Made by a program: the position numbers and the translations under genes. A stretch of DNA of 64,000 nt from JACKHA01 sp041401985 (GTDB taxonomy: Bacteria; Planctomycetota; Phycisphaerae; Phycisphaerales; UBA1924), in the NCBI GenBank assembly GCA_041401985.1, contig JAWKTE010000011.1, forward strand, positions 103,915-167,914. Reading direction: 5' to 3'. The notes under the pieces were generated by a model that was not told the origin of the DNA, made no database searches, and saw only the letters and a list, made by a program, of their open reading frames with translations. Below, one piece after another: positions 8,450 through 16,738 of the stretch; position 1 is the first letter of the stretch, and each line of letters starts with the position of its first letter.

Positions 8450-9739
8450 ATGCCCACCAACCTCATCCCAGGCAACGCCGTCATCGGCCAGGCCGGCGGG
8501 CCCACCGCCGTCATCAACCAGTCCCTCGTCGGCGTCGTCCAGGGGCTTCTCGAAGCCCGCGCCGGCATCGACCCCGCCACAGGACGCCCCGCCTCTGGCG
8601 CTACCCCAGGCCAGCCCTCCCCCATCAAAAAGATCCTCGGCATGCGCCACGGCGTACGCGGCCTGGTCAACGCCGACTTCTTCGACTTCACCGCCACAAA
8701 CCCCGACCACCTCGAACGCCTCGCCCGAACCCCCTCCGCCGCCCTCGGGTCCACCCGCGACAAGCCAGACGCCGCCTACTGCCAGCGCATCTTCGAAGCC
8801 TGCAAGAAGCACGACATCCGCTACTTCTTTTACATCGGCGGCAACGACTCCTCCGACACCTGCCGCCTCGTCAACGAAACCGCACGCTCCACCAACTACG
8901 AACTCCGCTGCTTCCACATCCCAAAGACCGTCGACAACGACCTCATGGAGAACGACCACTGCCCCGGCTTCCCATCCGCGGCCCGCTTCGTCGCCATGGC
9001 CTGCATGGCCGACTTCATGGACAACATCTCGCTGCCCGGCATCAAGATCAACGTCGTCATGGGCCGACACGCCGGCTTCCTCACCGCCGCCTCGGCCCTC
9101 GCCCGCCGCTCCGACCGCCTCGACCCCTCCACCGACGGCCCCCAACTCATCTACCTCCCCGAGGTCCCCTTCGACATGGACCGCTTCGTCGCCGACGTCG
9201 AGCACTGGTACGCCAAGAAGGGCCGCTGCCACATCGCCGTCTCCGAAGGCATCCAGGACAAGGACCACAACCCCATCGCCGCCAAACTCTTCGAGGGCGA
9301 GACCGACGCCCACGGCAACGTCCAACTCTCCGGCTCCGGAGCCCTGGGCGACGCCCTGGCCGACTTCCTCAAGAAGAAACTCACCCCCGCCGGCGGCAAG
9401 CCCCCGCGCGTCCGCGCCGACACCTTCGGCTACATCCAGCGCTGCTTCCCCGACCCCTCACCCGTCGACGCCCGCGAGGCCCGCGCCGCCGGCCGCGAGG
9501 CCGCACGCCTGGCCCTCTCCGGTGACCTCGACGGCTCCATCGCCATCCAGCGAACCAGCCCCATCGAGCCCGGCGCCCTCTACGCCGCGGCCCTCAAACG
9601 CGTCGACCTCTCCGCCATCGCCGCCAAAACCCGCGTCATGCCCCCCGAGTTCATCGATGGCCACAGCAACGTCAGCCGCAGGTTCCTGGACTACTGCAGG
9701 CCGCTGGTGGGCGAGTTGCCGCCGTTTGAGAGGTTGTAG
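8450..9739 (+). CDS. pfp: Pyrophosphate-dependent 6-phosphofructokinase
   Basis: 429 residues. Catalyses the PPi-linked phosphorylation of fructose 6-phosphate in glycolysis, reversible in this enzyme class. Key motifs are an N-terminal GQAGGPTAVIN nucleotide/phosphate loop, GGNDS at residues 130-134, whose Asp replaces the Gly of ATP-dependent enzymes and so points to PPi, and the catalytic PKTVDNDL at 158-165. MGRHAGF and SEGI follow in the expected order for substrate binding. The length matches the PPi-PFK group. No Shine-Dalgarno precedes the ATG; instead the leader is a tandem 8-bp array. The gene stands alone and the region after it is degenerate. Confidence 0.93.
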   Translation: MPTNLIPGNAVIGQAGGPTAVINQSLVGVVQGLLEARAGIDPATGRPASGATPGQPSPIKKILGMRHGVRGLVNADFFDFTATNPDHLERLARTPSAALGSTRDKPDAAYCQRIFEACKKHDIRYFFYIGGNDSSDTCRLVNETARSTNYELRCFHIPKTVDNDLMENDHCPGFPSAARFVAMACMADFMDNISLPGIKINVVMGRHAGFLTAASALARRSDRLDPSTDGPQLIYLPEVPFDMDRFVADVEHWYAKKGRCHIAVSEGIQDKDHNPIAAKLFEGETDAHGNVQLSGSGALGDALADFLKKKLTPAGGKPPRVRADTFGYIQRCFPDPSPVDAREARAAGREAARLALSGDLDGSIAIQRTSPIEPGALYAAALKRVDLSAIAAKTRVMPPEFIDGHSNVSRRFLDYCRPLVGELPPFERL

Positions 9740-9742
9740 CGT

Positions 9743-9991
9743 TCACAGTCGCGCTCGGACAACCCGCACGCGGCCACCAAGCACCGCCGCGACCTCATCG
9801 ACGAACACCCCCCGCAGCGGCGGCCAGTTCCAGAACTGCAACCCGAGACAGCCGAACGCCCACGCGAACTCCCCGTCCCACTCACGGATCGGGCACGCGG
9901 CCCCGCACCGCTCGCACGCGTACGACGCCCCGTCGTCGCCCCCCGCCCAGGCGGCCGCCGCCGCGTCGTACCCGCGGCCCGGAGAACTTTC
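9743..9991 (-). pseudogene. 3' remnant of an unrecognised zinc-ribbon-like gene
   Basis: The minus strand reads as a credible protein end: YACERCGAACPIREWDG, then FAWAFGCLGLQFWNWPPL and a closing VFVDEVAAVLGGRVRVVRARL-like helix before the stop at 9743-9745. The CxxC pair and the aromatic core suggest a small metal-binding domain. Going upstream there is a stop at 9992-9994 and no start codon. In another frame the sequence VFEKVLRAAG continues naturally into the YDAAAAAW part, so a frameshift near 9970-9980 is likely. I do not recognise the family. It is tail-to-tail with the PPi-PFK gene, 3 bp apart. Confidence 0.45.
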
Positions 9992-10949
9992 TCAAACACG
10001 CAGACAAGGATCCGACGGCCTCACGCCTCGCAGCGTAACGGGATGCCGCTGCCTCCGGTGTCGAACACCGTGCGTCCCATCTCACTTGAGCCAGTCGCAT
10101 CCGCGTACTGTCGAGACGAGGGCCATGCTGGTGTGGGCTATGCACGCGTGGCCCGAGATGTTCTGTCTCTAGCCTTGAAGCGTCAACAGCCGCAGACTAC
10201 GAGACCTGGGCCGCGATGCGTTGACAATCCGGATGGCCTATTGGACCCGATGCTCGCCGCAGTTGCGAGCCTCGGCCCTTCCGACGCTCCCTTATGACTT
10301 CTCGTTGCGACATGCAACGAATTCGGGTACTTCGAGGGGCGATGGGAGGACAAGCGTGGATGACAATCGCAAGACGTGTGAAGAATGCGCGCATCCAACG
10401 GGGAACGACGAAGATCAACCGCAACGATCGTCTCCGTGGAGGATTGTGTCGCTTCGATTGCCGCTATCGGCTCTGCGCCGAACGCGTGCCACAATGGTCT
10501 TGGTGGGCCCATTTCGTTCCGAGGGCCGACTGGAAGCGAAGCAGTGCACCAGCACTGAGAAGGAGCTCGAGGAGGCGAGCGAGAAAGTCAAGACCAGGCA
10601 CCGTGTGTGGGTGATTGGGTTGGCTGCATCGCCGCGGAGCGTGGCTCATGCGGGCCGTCATAGGCGATGACTACGGTGAGATGCCCGACCTTCCGACGGA
10701 CGATTGCGCCCGCAATCATGATCGAGTGTTGACGATCTTCTGCGTCATTCTGTTCCTGATCGGCTGGTATCACGCTGCCTACTCCGCCCGTGTGCCCAAG
10801 CGCCTCCGTTCGATAGGCACGAAGGCAAGAACCCTTGACTCGCCGCCATCCAACGCGACGCCCCCGCCCCCCACGAGATCGCCGCCTCGCCGCCTCGTGC
10901 CTCCCAGGCCGTCATCGCCCATGTCTGCCAACCACCCCAGAACCCCACG
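9992..10949. other. Stretch without a gene I trust
   Basis: Visibly less GC-rich than its neighbours from about 10080 to 10760. A GTG at 10356 has a good GGGAGG site and opens 104 codons to 10670, followed by an overlapping frame from ATG 10648 with a hydrophobic segment (TIFCVILFLIGWYHAAYS). Neither has family features, and adjoining genes are frameshifted, so I treat both as unproven. No RNA gene was recognised. Confidence 0.4.
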
Positions 10950-11262
10950 GTGCCCACGCCCGACATCACCTCGATGGTCGCCGACCACGAACTCGACGCA
11001 TGGCTCAACCAGGACGAGGCCGCCATGCTCGCCAAGCCCCGCGCCTCAAGCAGACCGGCGCCCTCCACGAAGTTCTCACCGTCGATCGGCCGCCCCATGG
11101 AGTACTCGTCGTCCAGACGCCGCCGGGCCTACCAGAAGCCACGACACGCTCGACCGCCTCGAAGCCATCGACGGCCAGAGCCTTGATTCCACGGGCCGCA
11201 ACGAACGTCCACGCCGTCATCGAGTTCTTTGGGCCGACCTCGACACGACGCAGTGCCTCGGG
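10950..11262 (+). pseudogene. Phd/YefM-type antitoxin, broken by several frameshifts
   Basis: Pieces in three frames assemble into a recognisable Phd-family antitoxin: VADHELDAWLNQDEAAMLA (frame from GTG 10950), RLKQTGALHEVLTVDRPP and GVLVVQ (frame shifted near 11040), AYQK (shift near 11120), HDTLDRLEAIDGQSLDS (shift near 11137), then HAVIEFF and ADLDTT (shifts near 11200 and 11230). The order matches the family: LKxTGxxxVLTVxG, VVVQ.xAAYQ, LDRLEAIxxIRxxLxS, and an EFFAxL tail. The residues between shifts are well conserved while indels are many, which is unusual for slow decay. The antitoxin would bind DNA and neutralise the ParE-like toxin that follows. Confidence 0.65.
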
Positions 11263-11592
11263 ATGCCCGTCCGAGGTCCGCGTGACACGGTCCTATGCGC
11301 GAAGACGAGATCGTGGCGATGGAGGACCTGTTCTTCTGCGTCCACCGACATCACCGACCACGCCCTGGATCGCCGCCCAGCGGCACCTTCTCCGAGCCGC
11401 TCGATGCGTCCCCGACGACATCGAGCACGCCATCGCCTCGCTCGCGACCATGCCCGATCGGCTCCACTCCGAGGCCGAACGCCTTCGAACGACCCATACG
11501 CCAACTGCTCTTCAAGTCGCACCGGATCCTGTTCATCATCGCCAGGCGTCGGTTACATCCTCCAGGGACGACACGCCGAACTGGGCACGTGA
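11255..11592 (+). pseudogene. ParE/RelE-family toxin, broken by several frameshifts
   Basis: Three frames together give a ParE-like toxin: EVRVTRSYAR, then EDEIVAMEDLFFCVH, then WIAAQRHLLRA, DDIEHAIASLATMPDR and SEAERLR, then IRQLLFKSHRILFIIA, and finally GVGYILQGRHAEL ending at the stop 11590-11592. The RQLLFKSHRILFII strand followed by V.YIL..RHG is the signature C-terminal half of this ribosome- or gyrase-targeting toxin fold. It directly follows the Phd-like antitoxin, the normal operon order. As written it cannot be translated. Either the pair is dead, or this stretch contains sequence indel errors. Confidence 0.65.
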
Positions 11593-11658
11593 TGGACGAG
11601 CCGCGACCCGCCACCGTCGCGGACACCGCCAGTTGCCGCCAGTTCGCTGCGACTCCCC

Positions 11659-11703
11659 GAGCCCGAAGGGCTCAAATCCAATAGCCGGGGGCAACGCCCC
11701 CGG
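11659..11703. repeat. Two adjacent perfect hairpins
   Basis: GAGCCC/GGGCTC with loop GAA at 11659-11673, then CCGGGGGC/GCCCCCGG with loop AAC at 11685-11703. They sit between the toxin and SUI1 pseudogenes. Similar short GC hairpins are scattered in planctomycete spacers. No U-tract follows. Confidence 0.6.
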
Positions 11704-11790
11704 TCCACGCCAACGCGAGCACCGATCCTGAGAGGGATCGCATCGATCTCAGGGCGATTACCAACCCATCACCTCGCGCCGCTTCCGGAA

Positions 11791-11836
11791 CTCGATGCCT
11801 CGATGCCCGTGCCTGGATGCCTTCCCTCCATCATCC
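11791..11836 (-). repeat. Dispersed GAGGCATCGAGGCA repeat, copy 1 (inverted)
   Basis: The reverse complement reads GATGATGGAGGGAAGGCATC followed by CAGGCACGGGCATCGAGGCA. Over about 45 bp this is nearly identical to 18275-18321, and its right half matches 16676-16709. Confidence 0.8.
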
Positions 11837-11903
11837 TCACCACCCATCCCACAACCCCACACAATGCCAGCCCCGAGCCTGGCACGCTGTCTCTACCCTC
11901 CCC

Positions 11904-12307
11904 ATGCCCGGCCTCTTCGACGGCACACCACTCGAGCGACCCGTCACATGCCCACGCTGCGAGCCGCCCCTCGCCGACTGCCGATGCCCAGCGCAACGCC
12001 CGCGGCCACATCACGACCCCAGCCGACCAACCCCTCCACGTCCAACGACAGACCGGCGGTCGCCGGCAAGACCGTCACCGTCGTCATCGGACTCGACCCA
12101 CACGCCACCGACATCCCCGCCCTGCTCAAAGACCTCAAGCACACGCTCGGCACCGGCGGGCGCCATCAAACCGCCGGACATCCCGGCCCGCACCAAGCCA
12201 ACCGCCAAACCACCCGGCCCCACACTCGAACTCCAGGGTGACCACCGCGAACGCCTCCTCGAACTCCTCGCGCCCGCGGCTATCCCGCCAAGCCCGCGGG
12301 CGGATGA
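11904..12307 (+). pseudogene. SUI1/eIF1-family protein, broken by frameshifts
   Basis: Starts MPGLFDGTPLERPVTCPRC, then CRC, a zinc-ribbon-like head found on planctomycete SUI1 proteins. In the next frame it continues AGKTVTVVIGLDPHATDI and PALLKDLKHTLGTGG, the core of the SUI1 fold. It then returns to the first frame as GAIKPPDIPART and TLELQGDHRERLLELLA, and a third shift near 12290 gives the natural end RGYPAKPAGG with the stop at 12305-12307. Intact members bind the ribosome and influence start-site selection in some bacteria. The core residues are kept, so the break is recent or the bases are wrong. Confidence 0.7.
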
Positions 12308-12383
12308 ACAGCCCAGCCAAGCACGCCCGCCCCCGCACCCAAGGCCCGATCGCCCGCGCCCCGCATCCGCTTCCAACAACAAA

Positions 12384-12411
12384 GCACCCCGCGGCCGAAG
12401 CCAGCGGGGCG
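12384..12411 (-). terminator. Terminator of the small membrane-protein gene
   Basis: On the minus strand GCGCCCCGCTGGC and GCCGCGGGGTGC pair around TTCG, with small bulges, followed by TTTGTTGTT. It lies 40 bp past the stop at 12453. Confidence 0.75.
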
Positions 12412-12452
12412 CCCTCCTTGCCTTTCGAGTTGCCATCCAGCGATCCGGTCGC

Positions 12453-12773
12453 TCACGCCATCGGCGGCGCGCCGTACGGGCCGACCGCCGCGCCCGATTC
12501 CTGCGCCTTGACCGCCTTGCTCGCGATCATGAACGCCACCGCCAGCGAACCGACCAGCATGACCAGGTCGAGGCCCAGGAACGCGACCTGCGGCAGGCCC
12601 AGGTTCATGGCCGCGAGCATCATGCCGAGCGCGAAGCCGAGGATCGGCGTCACGACCAGCACCAGGCCCGCGATCCGCGCGGGCGTCCCGACCGCCGCAC
12701 GACCCTTGCCCAGGCTGAACTTGCCGGTGATCAGAACCACGATGCCGTAGATGAACGCGATCAACTGAATCAT
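12453..12773 (-). CDS. Small multi-pass membrane protein of unknown function
   Basis: 106 residues from ATG 12773, chosen for the AAGGGGA ribosome site five bases upstream. Three hydrophobic segments are visible: IQLIAFIYGIVVLITG, IAGLVLVVTPILGFALGMML and VAFLGLDLVMLVGSLAVAFM, with a short Gly/Pro-rich tail. No charged catalytic motif is present. Similar small proteins are common in planctomycetes and have no assigned job. It is a single-gene unit with its own terminator. Confidence 0.8.
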   Translation of the reverse strand: MIQLIAFIYGIVVLITGKFSLGKGRAAVGTPARIAGLVLVVTPILGFALGMMLAAMNLGLPQVAFLGLDLVMLVGSLAVAFMIASKAVKAQESGAAVGPYGAPPMA

Positions 12774-12999
12774 GACCGTCCCCTTGCGCGTGAGTGTCCG
12801 TCCGAGCCGACCGGTGCCGGCCCGTCCCATCCGTCGCCCGGGCCCGAGAAGGGCCACGTTTCCGGGCGGCCACAGGACCAAGCGGCAAAACCGAGCCAAC
12901 GCTGCAACAAGGAAACGCAAAGAACCAATCGCCCCCTCAAACTGCAACGCTCGAACGGGGCCGGTTCGGTATCGGACGCCTCGCACGTCCGAGTCGCCC

Positions 13000-13854
13000 C
13001 TACACGAACACGAGCACCGCCCCCACAACCGTCGCCTCCAGAGGCAGCCGCAGGTCCACCCAGTCACGCACCCGCGCCGGCCGCACGAGCCGGACCACCA
13101 TCGTCGACACGATCGTCGCAACCCCCCACGCCACCCGCGGCCACCACGCCCCCCACGGCACGACCAACATCGCAACACCCACCACCAGCCGCAGCCCATC
13201 CGCAACCGCCCACGCACCCGCCGCCCCGAACCGCGTCGCGATCGTCTCCGTCGCGAACGCCCCGTCCGCGGCCGCGTCGTCCACGTCGCACAGCACCGAG
13301 TCCGCCAGCACGCGCACGAACACATGCCCGATCGCCAGCGCCATCCCCCGCCACGCGCCAAGCCCGCCGGCCATCGCCCACGCCGTCGCCCACGCCAGCC
13401 CCGTGATCCCCACCGCGACAAAAGTGTTCTTGACCAGCAGCACGTCCTTCGGGCGGGGCGACCGCCCGCGCGGGCGGCCGGCGTACACGAGCACGCCCAC
13501 GAGCATCGCCGCCAGCCCCGCGACCAGCAGCCACGACAGCATCGCGCCAAGAACGCCCGCCGCGATGGCGAGCACCACGATCAGGCCGCGGATCGCGTGC
13601 CGATGCCGATCGATGAACGCGGCCCGAGCCGGGTGGGCTCGCCGATCGGGCGGGTCGGCCCACGCGTCGCGAAGTTTCACCCGATCGAGCAGGTACGCGC
13701 CCATGCCGGTGCAGAACGCGAACCCGAGCCCGACAGGCCACGATGCCTCCGGCTGCTGGCCCGCCACCTGCGCGATGGCAACGACGCCGGCGGCGGTGTA
13801 CAGCCCCAGCGGGATCGCCAGGTGCGAGGCCTTGTTCTGCAGGGAGTCGGTCAC
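13000..13854 (-). CDS. UbiA-like prenyltransferase family membrane protein
   Basis: 284 residues from GTG 13854; the longer open frame upstream is basic nonsense. Eight or so hydrophobic stretches are visible. The loop LADSVLCDVDDAAADG followed by TETIATRFG matches the second aspartate motif of the UbiA family (D.xD...D, then T.P..xG). The first motif is weak (YLLDRVKLRDAWADPPDRR instead of N.xxD), so catalysis is not certain. UbiA enzymes move a prenyl chain onto an aromatic or other acceptor in quinone, heme or lipid synthesis. No pathway genes are adjacent. It ends 227 bp from the preceding membrane-protein gene on the same strand. Confidence 0.7.
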   Translation of the reverse strand: MTDSLQNKASHLAIPLGLYTAAGVVAIAQVAGQQPEASWPVGLGFAFCTGMGAYLLDRVKLRDAWADPPDRRAHPARAAFIDRHRHAIRGLIVVLAIAAGVLGAMLSWLLVAGLAAMLVGVLVYAGRPRGRSPRPKDVLLVKNTFVAVGITGLAWATAWAMAGGLGAWRGMALAIGHVFVRVLADSVLCDVDDAAADGAFATETIATRFGAAGAWAVADGLRLVVGVAMLVVPWGAWWPRVAWGVATIVSTMVVRLVRPARVRDWVDLRLPLEATVVGAVLVFV

Positions 13855-13969
13855 ATGGCCCCGCGTTCGCGAGGGCCGCCCGGAGCGGGCAGCGCCGCCC
13901 GACGATAGCCACGCGGCGAGCGGATGTCGGCCGGGTCGCTGCACGCCCGCGCCGGCGCGACAAACCGGA

Positions 13970-15208
13970 TCACCGGCCCTGGGCGAGGGTCGGGTCGGCC
14001 ACCAGCGTGATGGGAATGATCGCCTCGGCCTGCTGGCCGGTCGCCTCATCGCGGACCATCACCTTGAGCGAGTACGACCCGGCCGCGAGCGTCGAGGGCA
14101 GTTCGATGGTGTCGATGATGTAGAAGTCGCGGACGCGGTCGCGCGAGTAGTCGGTCACGACCTGCGGCGGGCGACGCCACACCAGCAGCCCGCCCTCGGC
14201 GAAGTAGAGGTTGAGCGACTGCGTCAGGCTCACGACGAAGCGGGCCTGGTCGGGGGCGCGGACAGACGCGGGCGTGGTGGTCGCGGCGGGCGTGGCCGCG
14301 ACGGCCTCGGCGACCGGCGTCTGGCGGAAGCGGTCGAGTTCGACGTACACGATCATCGGGTTGGAGCGCCCGGCCAGGAACGTGTTGGAGGCGAAGGTCT
14401 CGTAGCGGGCGAAGCCGTCGACGCGTGTGCAGAGTTCGGCCCGCTGGATGCGGACGGCCTGGGCCTGGTCGAGGCTGGCGGCGGCGGCGCGGAGGGCGTC
14501 GGCGGTGATGGAGGGATCGGCGGCGTCGGCGGCGGCCAGGCGACGGGCCGTGGCTCGGGCGGCCCGCAGCGCGGCCCGCTCGCTGGGGGCCAGCAGCGAA
14601 ATGAGTCGCGCCGAGTCGGAGGCCTCGTCCTCGCCGAGGCCCTCGAGCACGCCGGGCGCGACGCCCTCGAGCATCGCGACGCGGGAGAGGTCCTCGAACG
14701 GCGTGGTGCCGGTCATGGCGCGCTGGGACAAGGAGGCGGCGAGTTGCCGGGCCATCGCTTCGATCGATGGATCAGCGGGCCGGGTGGCAGCGCCTGTTCC
14801 GGCGGTGCTCGACAGATCGGTGCCGCTGGGGCTCGTTGCGCTCGCCAGGTCGCTCGCGGTGCTCGCGGCGCCGTTGCCGGTGGCCTGGGGGTTGGCGGGC
14901 GATTCGGTCGGCGAGCGGGGCGTGCGGTCGACGAAGACGCCCGAACGCGAGGCGTTGTCGGCTGCCGAAGTGGTGGCCGTGCCGTTCTGCCGGTTGGCCT
15001 GGAGTTCGGCGAGTTCGGCCATGTCGCGGGCGTACTGGTCGGCGAGGGTCGCCGCGGCGTCGGGGTCGCCGGGCGAGAGTGTGTTGTTGCCTGTTGCGCC
15101 CGTCGAGCGGGACGCGCCCGCGCAGGCGGAGAGGGAAGCGGCGCAGGCGATCGCCGCGCCGATCAGGGCGACGAATGCGGCGTGGCGGCGAGTTGGGCGT
15201 GTCGTCAT
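13970..15208 (-). CDS. Conserved lipoprotein with alpha-helical middle and beta C-terminal domain
   Basis: 412 residues. ATG 15208 has an AGGAGG site. The N-terminus is a lipoprotein signal (AFVALIGAAIACAASLSAC, then AGAS). A Ser/Thr/Ala-rich region runs to about residue 150. It is followed by an alanine-rich helical region (LLAPSERAALRAARATARRL, a possible coiled coil) and a beta domain at the end (MIVYVELDRFRQTP, FVVSLTQSLNLYFAEGG, SYSLKVMVRDEATGQQAEAI). I do not recognise a named family. The product is probably tethered to a membrane and faces the periplasm. It is followed by the UbiA-like gene on the same strand, which starts 116 bp downstream. Confidence 0.8.
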   Translation of the reverse strand: MTTRPTRRHAAFVALIGAAIACAASLSACAGASRSTGATGNNTLSPGDPDAAATLADQYARDMAELAELQANRQNGTATTSAADNASRSGVFVDRTPRSPTESPANPQATGNGAASTASDLASATSPSGTDLSSTAGTGAATRPADPSIEAMARQLAASLSQRAMTGTTPFEDLSRVAMLEGVAPGVLEGLGEDEASDSARLISLLAPSERAALRAARATARRLAAADAADPSITADALRAAAASLDQAQAVRIQRAELCTRVDGFARYETFASNTFLAGRSNPMIVYVELDRFRQTPVAEAVAATPAATTTPASVRAPDQARFVVSLTQSLNLYFAEGGLLVWRRPPQVVTDYSRDRVRDFYIIDTIELPSTLAAGSYSLKVMVRDEATGQQAEAIIPITLVADPTLAQGR

Positions 15209-15370
15209 GGGTGGGCCTCCTGCCCGTGGGCGCAGGATGTGCGCCCGGCCGCGTCCGCGGCTTGGGGTGGTATCGGCGGGGGGCGGTGGGGTGGCCGCAG
15301 TATTGGGTTGGACGCGGCGGGCGGAAGGCGGTGCCGCGGATTCCAGCGGTTTCCGCGGGAGGATGCGCTC

Positions 15371-16531
15371 TCACGCCCGGGGCAGGATGACGATGTCGTG
15401 CGGCTGGATGGAGAGCGTGACGCGGGCGGCGCCCTTGGTGGGAACGGCGGCGGAGCGTGGTGCGGGGTTGAGTTCGGCGGCGCGGAGGACGGTGCCGTCG
15501 GCGAGTTTGAGGCGGTGTTGGGCGATCTCGCCGAGGTAGGTGGTCTCGGTGATCTCGGCGGTGAGCGCGCTCCCGTTGGATGCGCCAAGGTCGACGCCGG
15601 CGAGGGTGGGGCGTCGCAGGGCGATGGCCTCGGGGCGGATGGACAGCAGCACGGGGCCGGTGGTCGGCGTTCCGTCGCGCGAGTCGGCGCGGAGGGTGGT
15701 CTTTGCGAACTTGAGTTCGATCATCGCGCCGGCGGGTGCGGCGTCGGCCTCGATGATGTTGGTCTCGCCCAGGAACTCGGCGACGAAGCGCTCGGCGGGG
15801 CGGCGGTAGAGGTCGGCGGGGGTGCCGGTCTGGACGACCTTGCCGTCGCGCATGATGGCGACGCGGTCGGCCATCGAGAGGGCCTCTTTCTGGTCGTGGG
15901 TGACGTAGATGGTGGTGAGGCCTGCTTCTTTGCAGACGCGGCGGATCTCGGCGCGGAGTTCGAGGCGGAGTTTGGCGTCGAGGTTGGAGAGCGGTTCGTC
16001 GAGCAGCAGGACGTCGGGTCGGATGACCAGGGCGCGGGCGAGGGCGACGCGCTGCTGCTGGCCGCCGGAGAGTTGGTTGGGGCGGCGCCTGGCCAGGTGG
16101 GCCATCTGGACCAGTTCGAGGGCCTCGGCGGTGCGCTGGGCGCGTTCCTTGCGAGCGACCTTGCGGACGCCGAGGCCGAAGGCGACGTTCTGCTCGACGG
16201 TCATGTGGGGCCAGAGGGCGTAGGACTGGAAGACCATGCCGGTGTTGCGTTTGTTGGGCGCGAGGTGGGTGACGTCGCGGAAGGCCTCGGGGGCGGGGGG
16301 GTTGGCAGAGGAGGCGGCGGGGCGTGGGGCCAGGAGGATCTGGCCTTCGTCGGGATCGATGAAGCCGGCGACCATGCGGAGGAGCGTGGTCTTGCCGCAG
16401 CCGGATGGTCCGAGGAGGAAGAAGAGTTCGCCGGGGTTGATCTCGATGGAGACGTTGTCGACGGCGCGTGTGGTGCCGCTGGGGCCTTTGAAAGCCTTGA
16501 GGAGGCTGCGGATGGAGATCGCGGTGCTCAT
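15371..16531 (-). CDS. ABC transporter ATP-binding protein (MalK/PotA type)
   Basis: 386 residues from ATG 16531. Walker A GPSGCGKTT begins at residue 41; the signature LSGGQQQRVALARAL and Walker B VLLLDEPLSNLDAKL follow in order, then the switch His in VTHDQKEAL. The C-terminal third (from about residue 240) is a TOBE-type beta region (VLLSIRPEAIAL, then a LADGTVLRAAEL strand). This is the architecture of ATPases driving sugar, polyamine or iron importers. No permease or binding-protein gene is next to it, so it may serve a transporter encoded elsewhere or be shared by several. The leader holds purine-rich and GAGATC word repeats. Confidence 0.9.
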   Translation of the reverse strand: MSTAISIRSLLKAFKGPSGTTRAVDNVSIEINPGELFFLLGPSGCGKTTLLRMVAGFIDPDEGQILLAPRPAASSANPPAPEAFRDVTHLAPNKRNTGMVFQSYALWPHMTVEQNVAFGLGVRKVARKERAQRTAEALELVQMAHLARRRPNQLSGGQQQRVALARALVIRPDVLLLDEPLSNLDAKLRLELRAEIRRVCKEAGLTTIYVTHDQKEALSMADRVAIMRDGKVVQTGTPADLYRRPAERFVAEFLGETNIIEADAAPAGAMIELKFAKTTLRADSRDGTPTTGPVLLSIRPEAIALRRPTLAGVDLGASNGSALTAEITETTYLGEIAQHRLKLADGTVLRAAELNPAPRSAAVPTKGAARVTLSIQPHDIVILPRA

Positions 16532-16595
16532 GGGCGGGCGAGGGTAGGGGGCGGGGAGCAGAGAGGGGAGAGCAGAGCGGAGAGAGTGGACAGTC

Positions 16596-16709
16596 AGATT
16601 CCAGATCCGAGATCTGAGATTCAAGGAGAAAGAGCTGCGTGGGAGGTCCAGGAGGCGTTGGGAGGACAGAGGGGGGAGGCACCGAGGCACGAGGCATCGA
16701 GGCAACGAG
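16596..16709. repeat. Word repeats AGATCYGAGAT and GAGGCAYCGAGGCA (dispersed repeat copy 2)
   Basis: 16596-16622 carries AGATTCCAGATCCGAGATCT followed by GAGATTC, and shares words with 44526-44556. 16676-16709 reads GAGGCACCGAGGCACGAGGC then ATCGAGGCAACGAG, matching the repeats at 11791 and 18275. Both lie in the spacer between the ABC ATPase and the CstB-like gene. Confidence 0.75.
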
Positions 16710-16738
16710 TAGGAAAGACACTGGGAATGAGGCGCTGG

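Noticed and set aside
10356..10797. Small plus-strand frames with a GGGAGG site and a hydrophobic stretch
   Set aside because: No family features, and the surrounding sequence is frameshifted. Kept as possible but not called.
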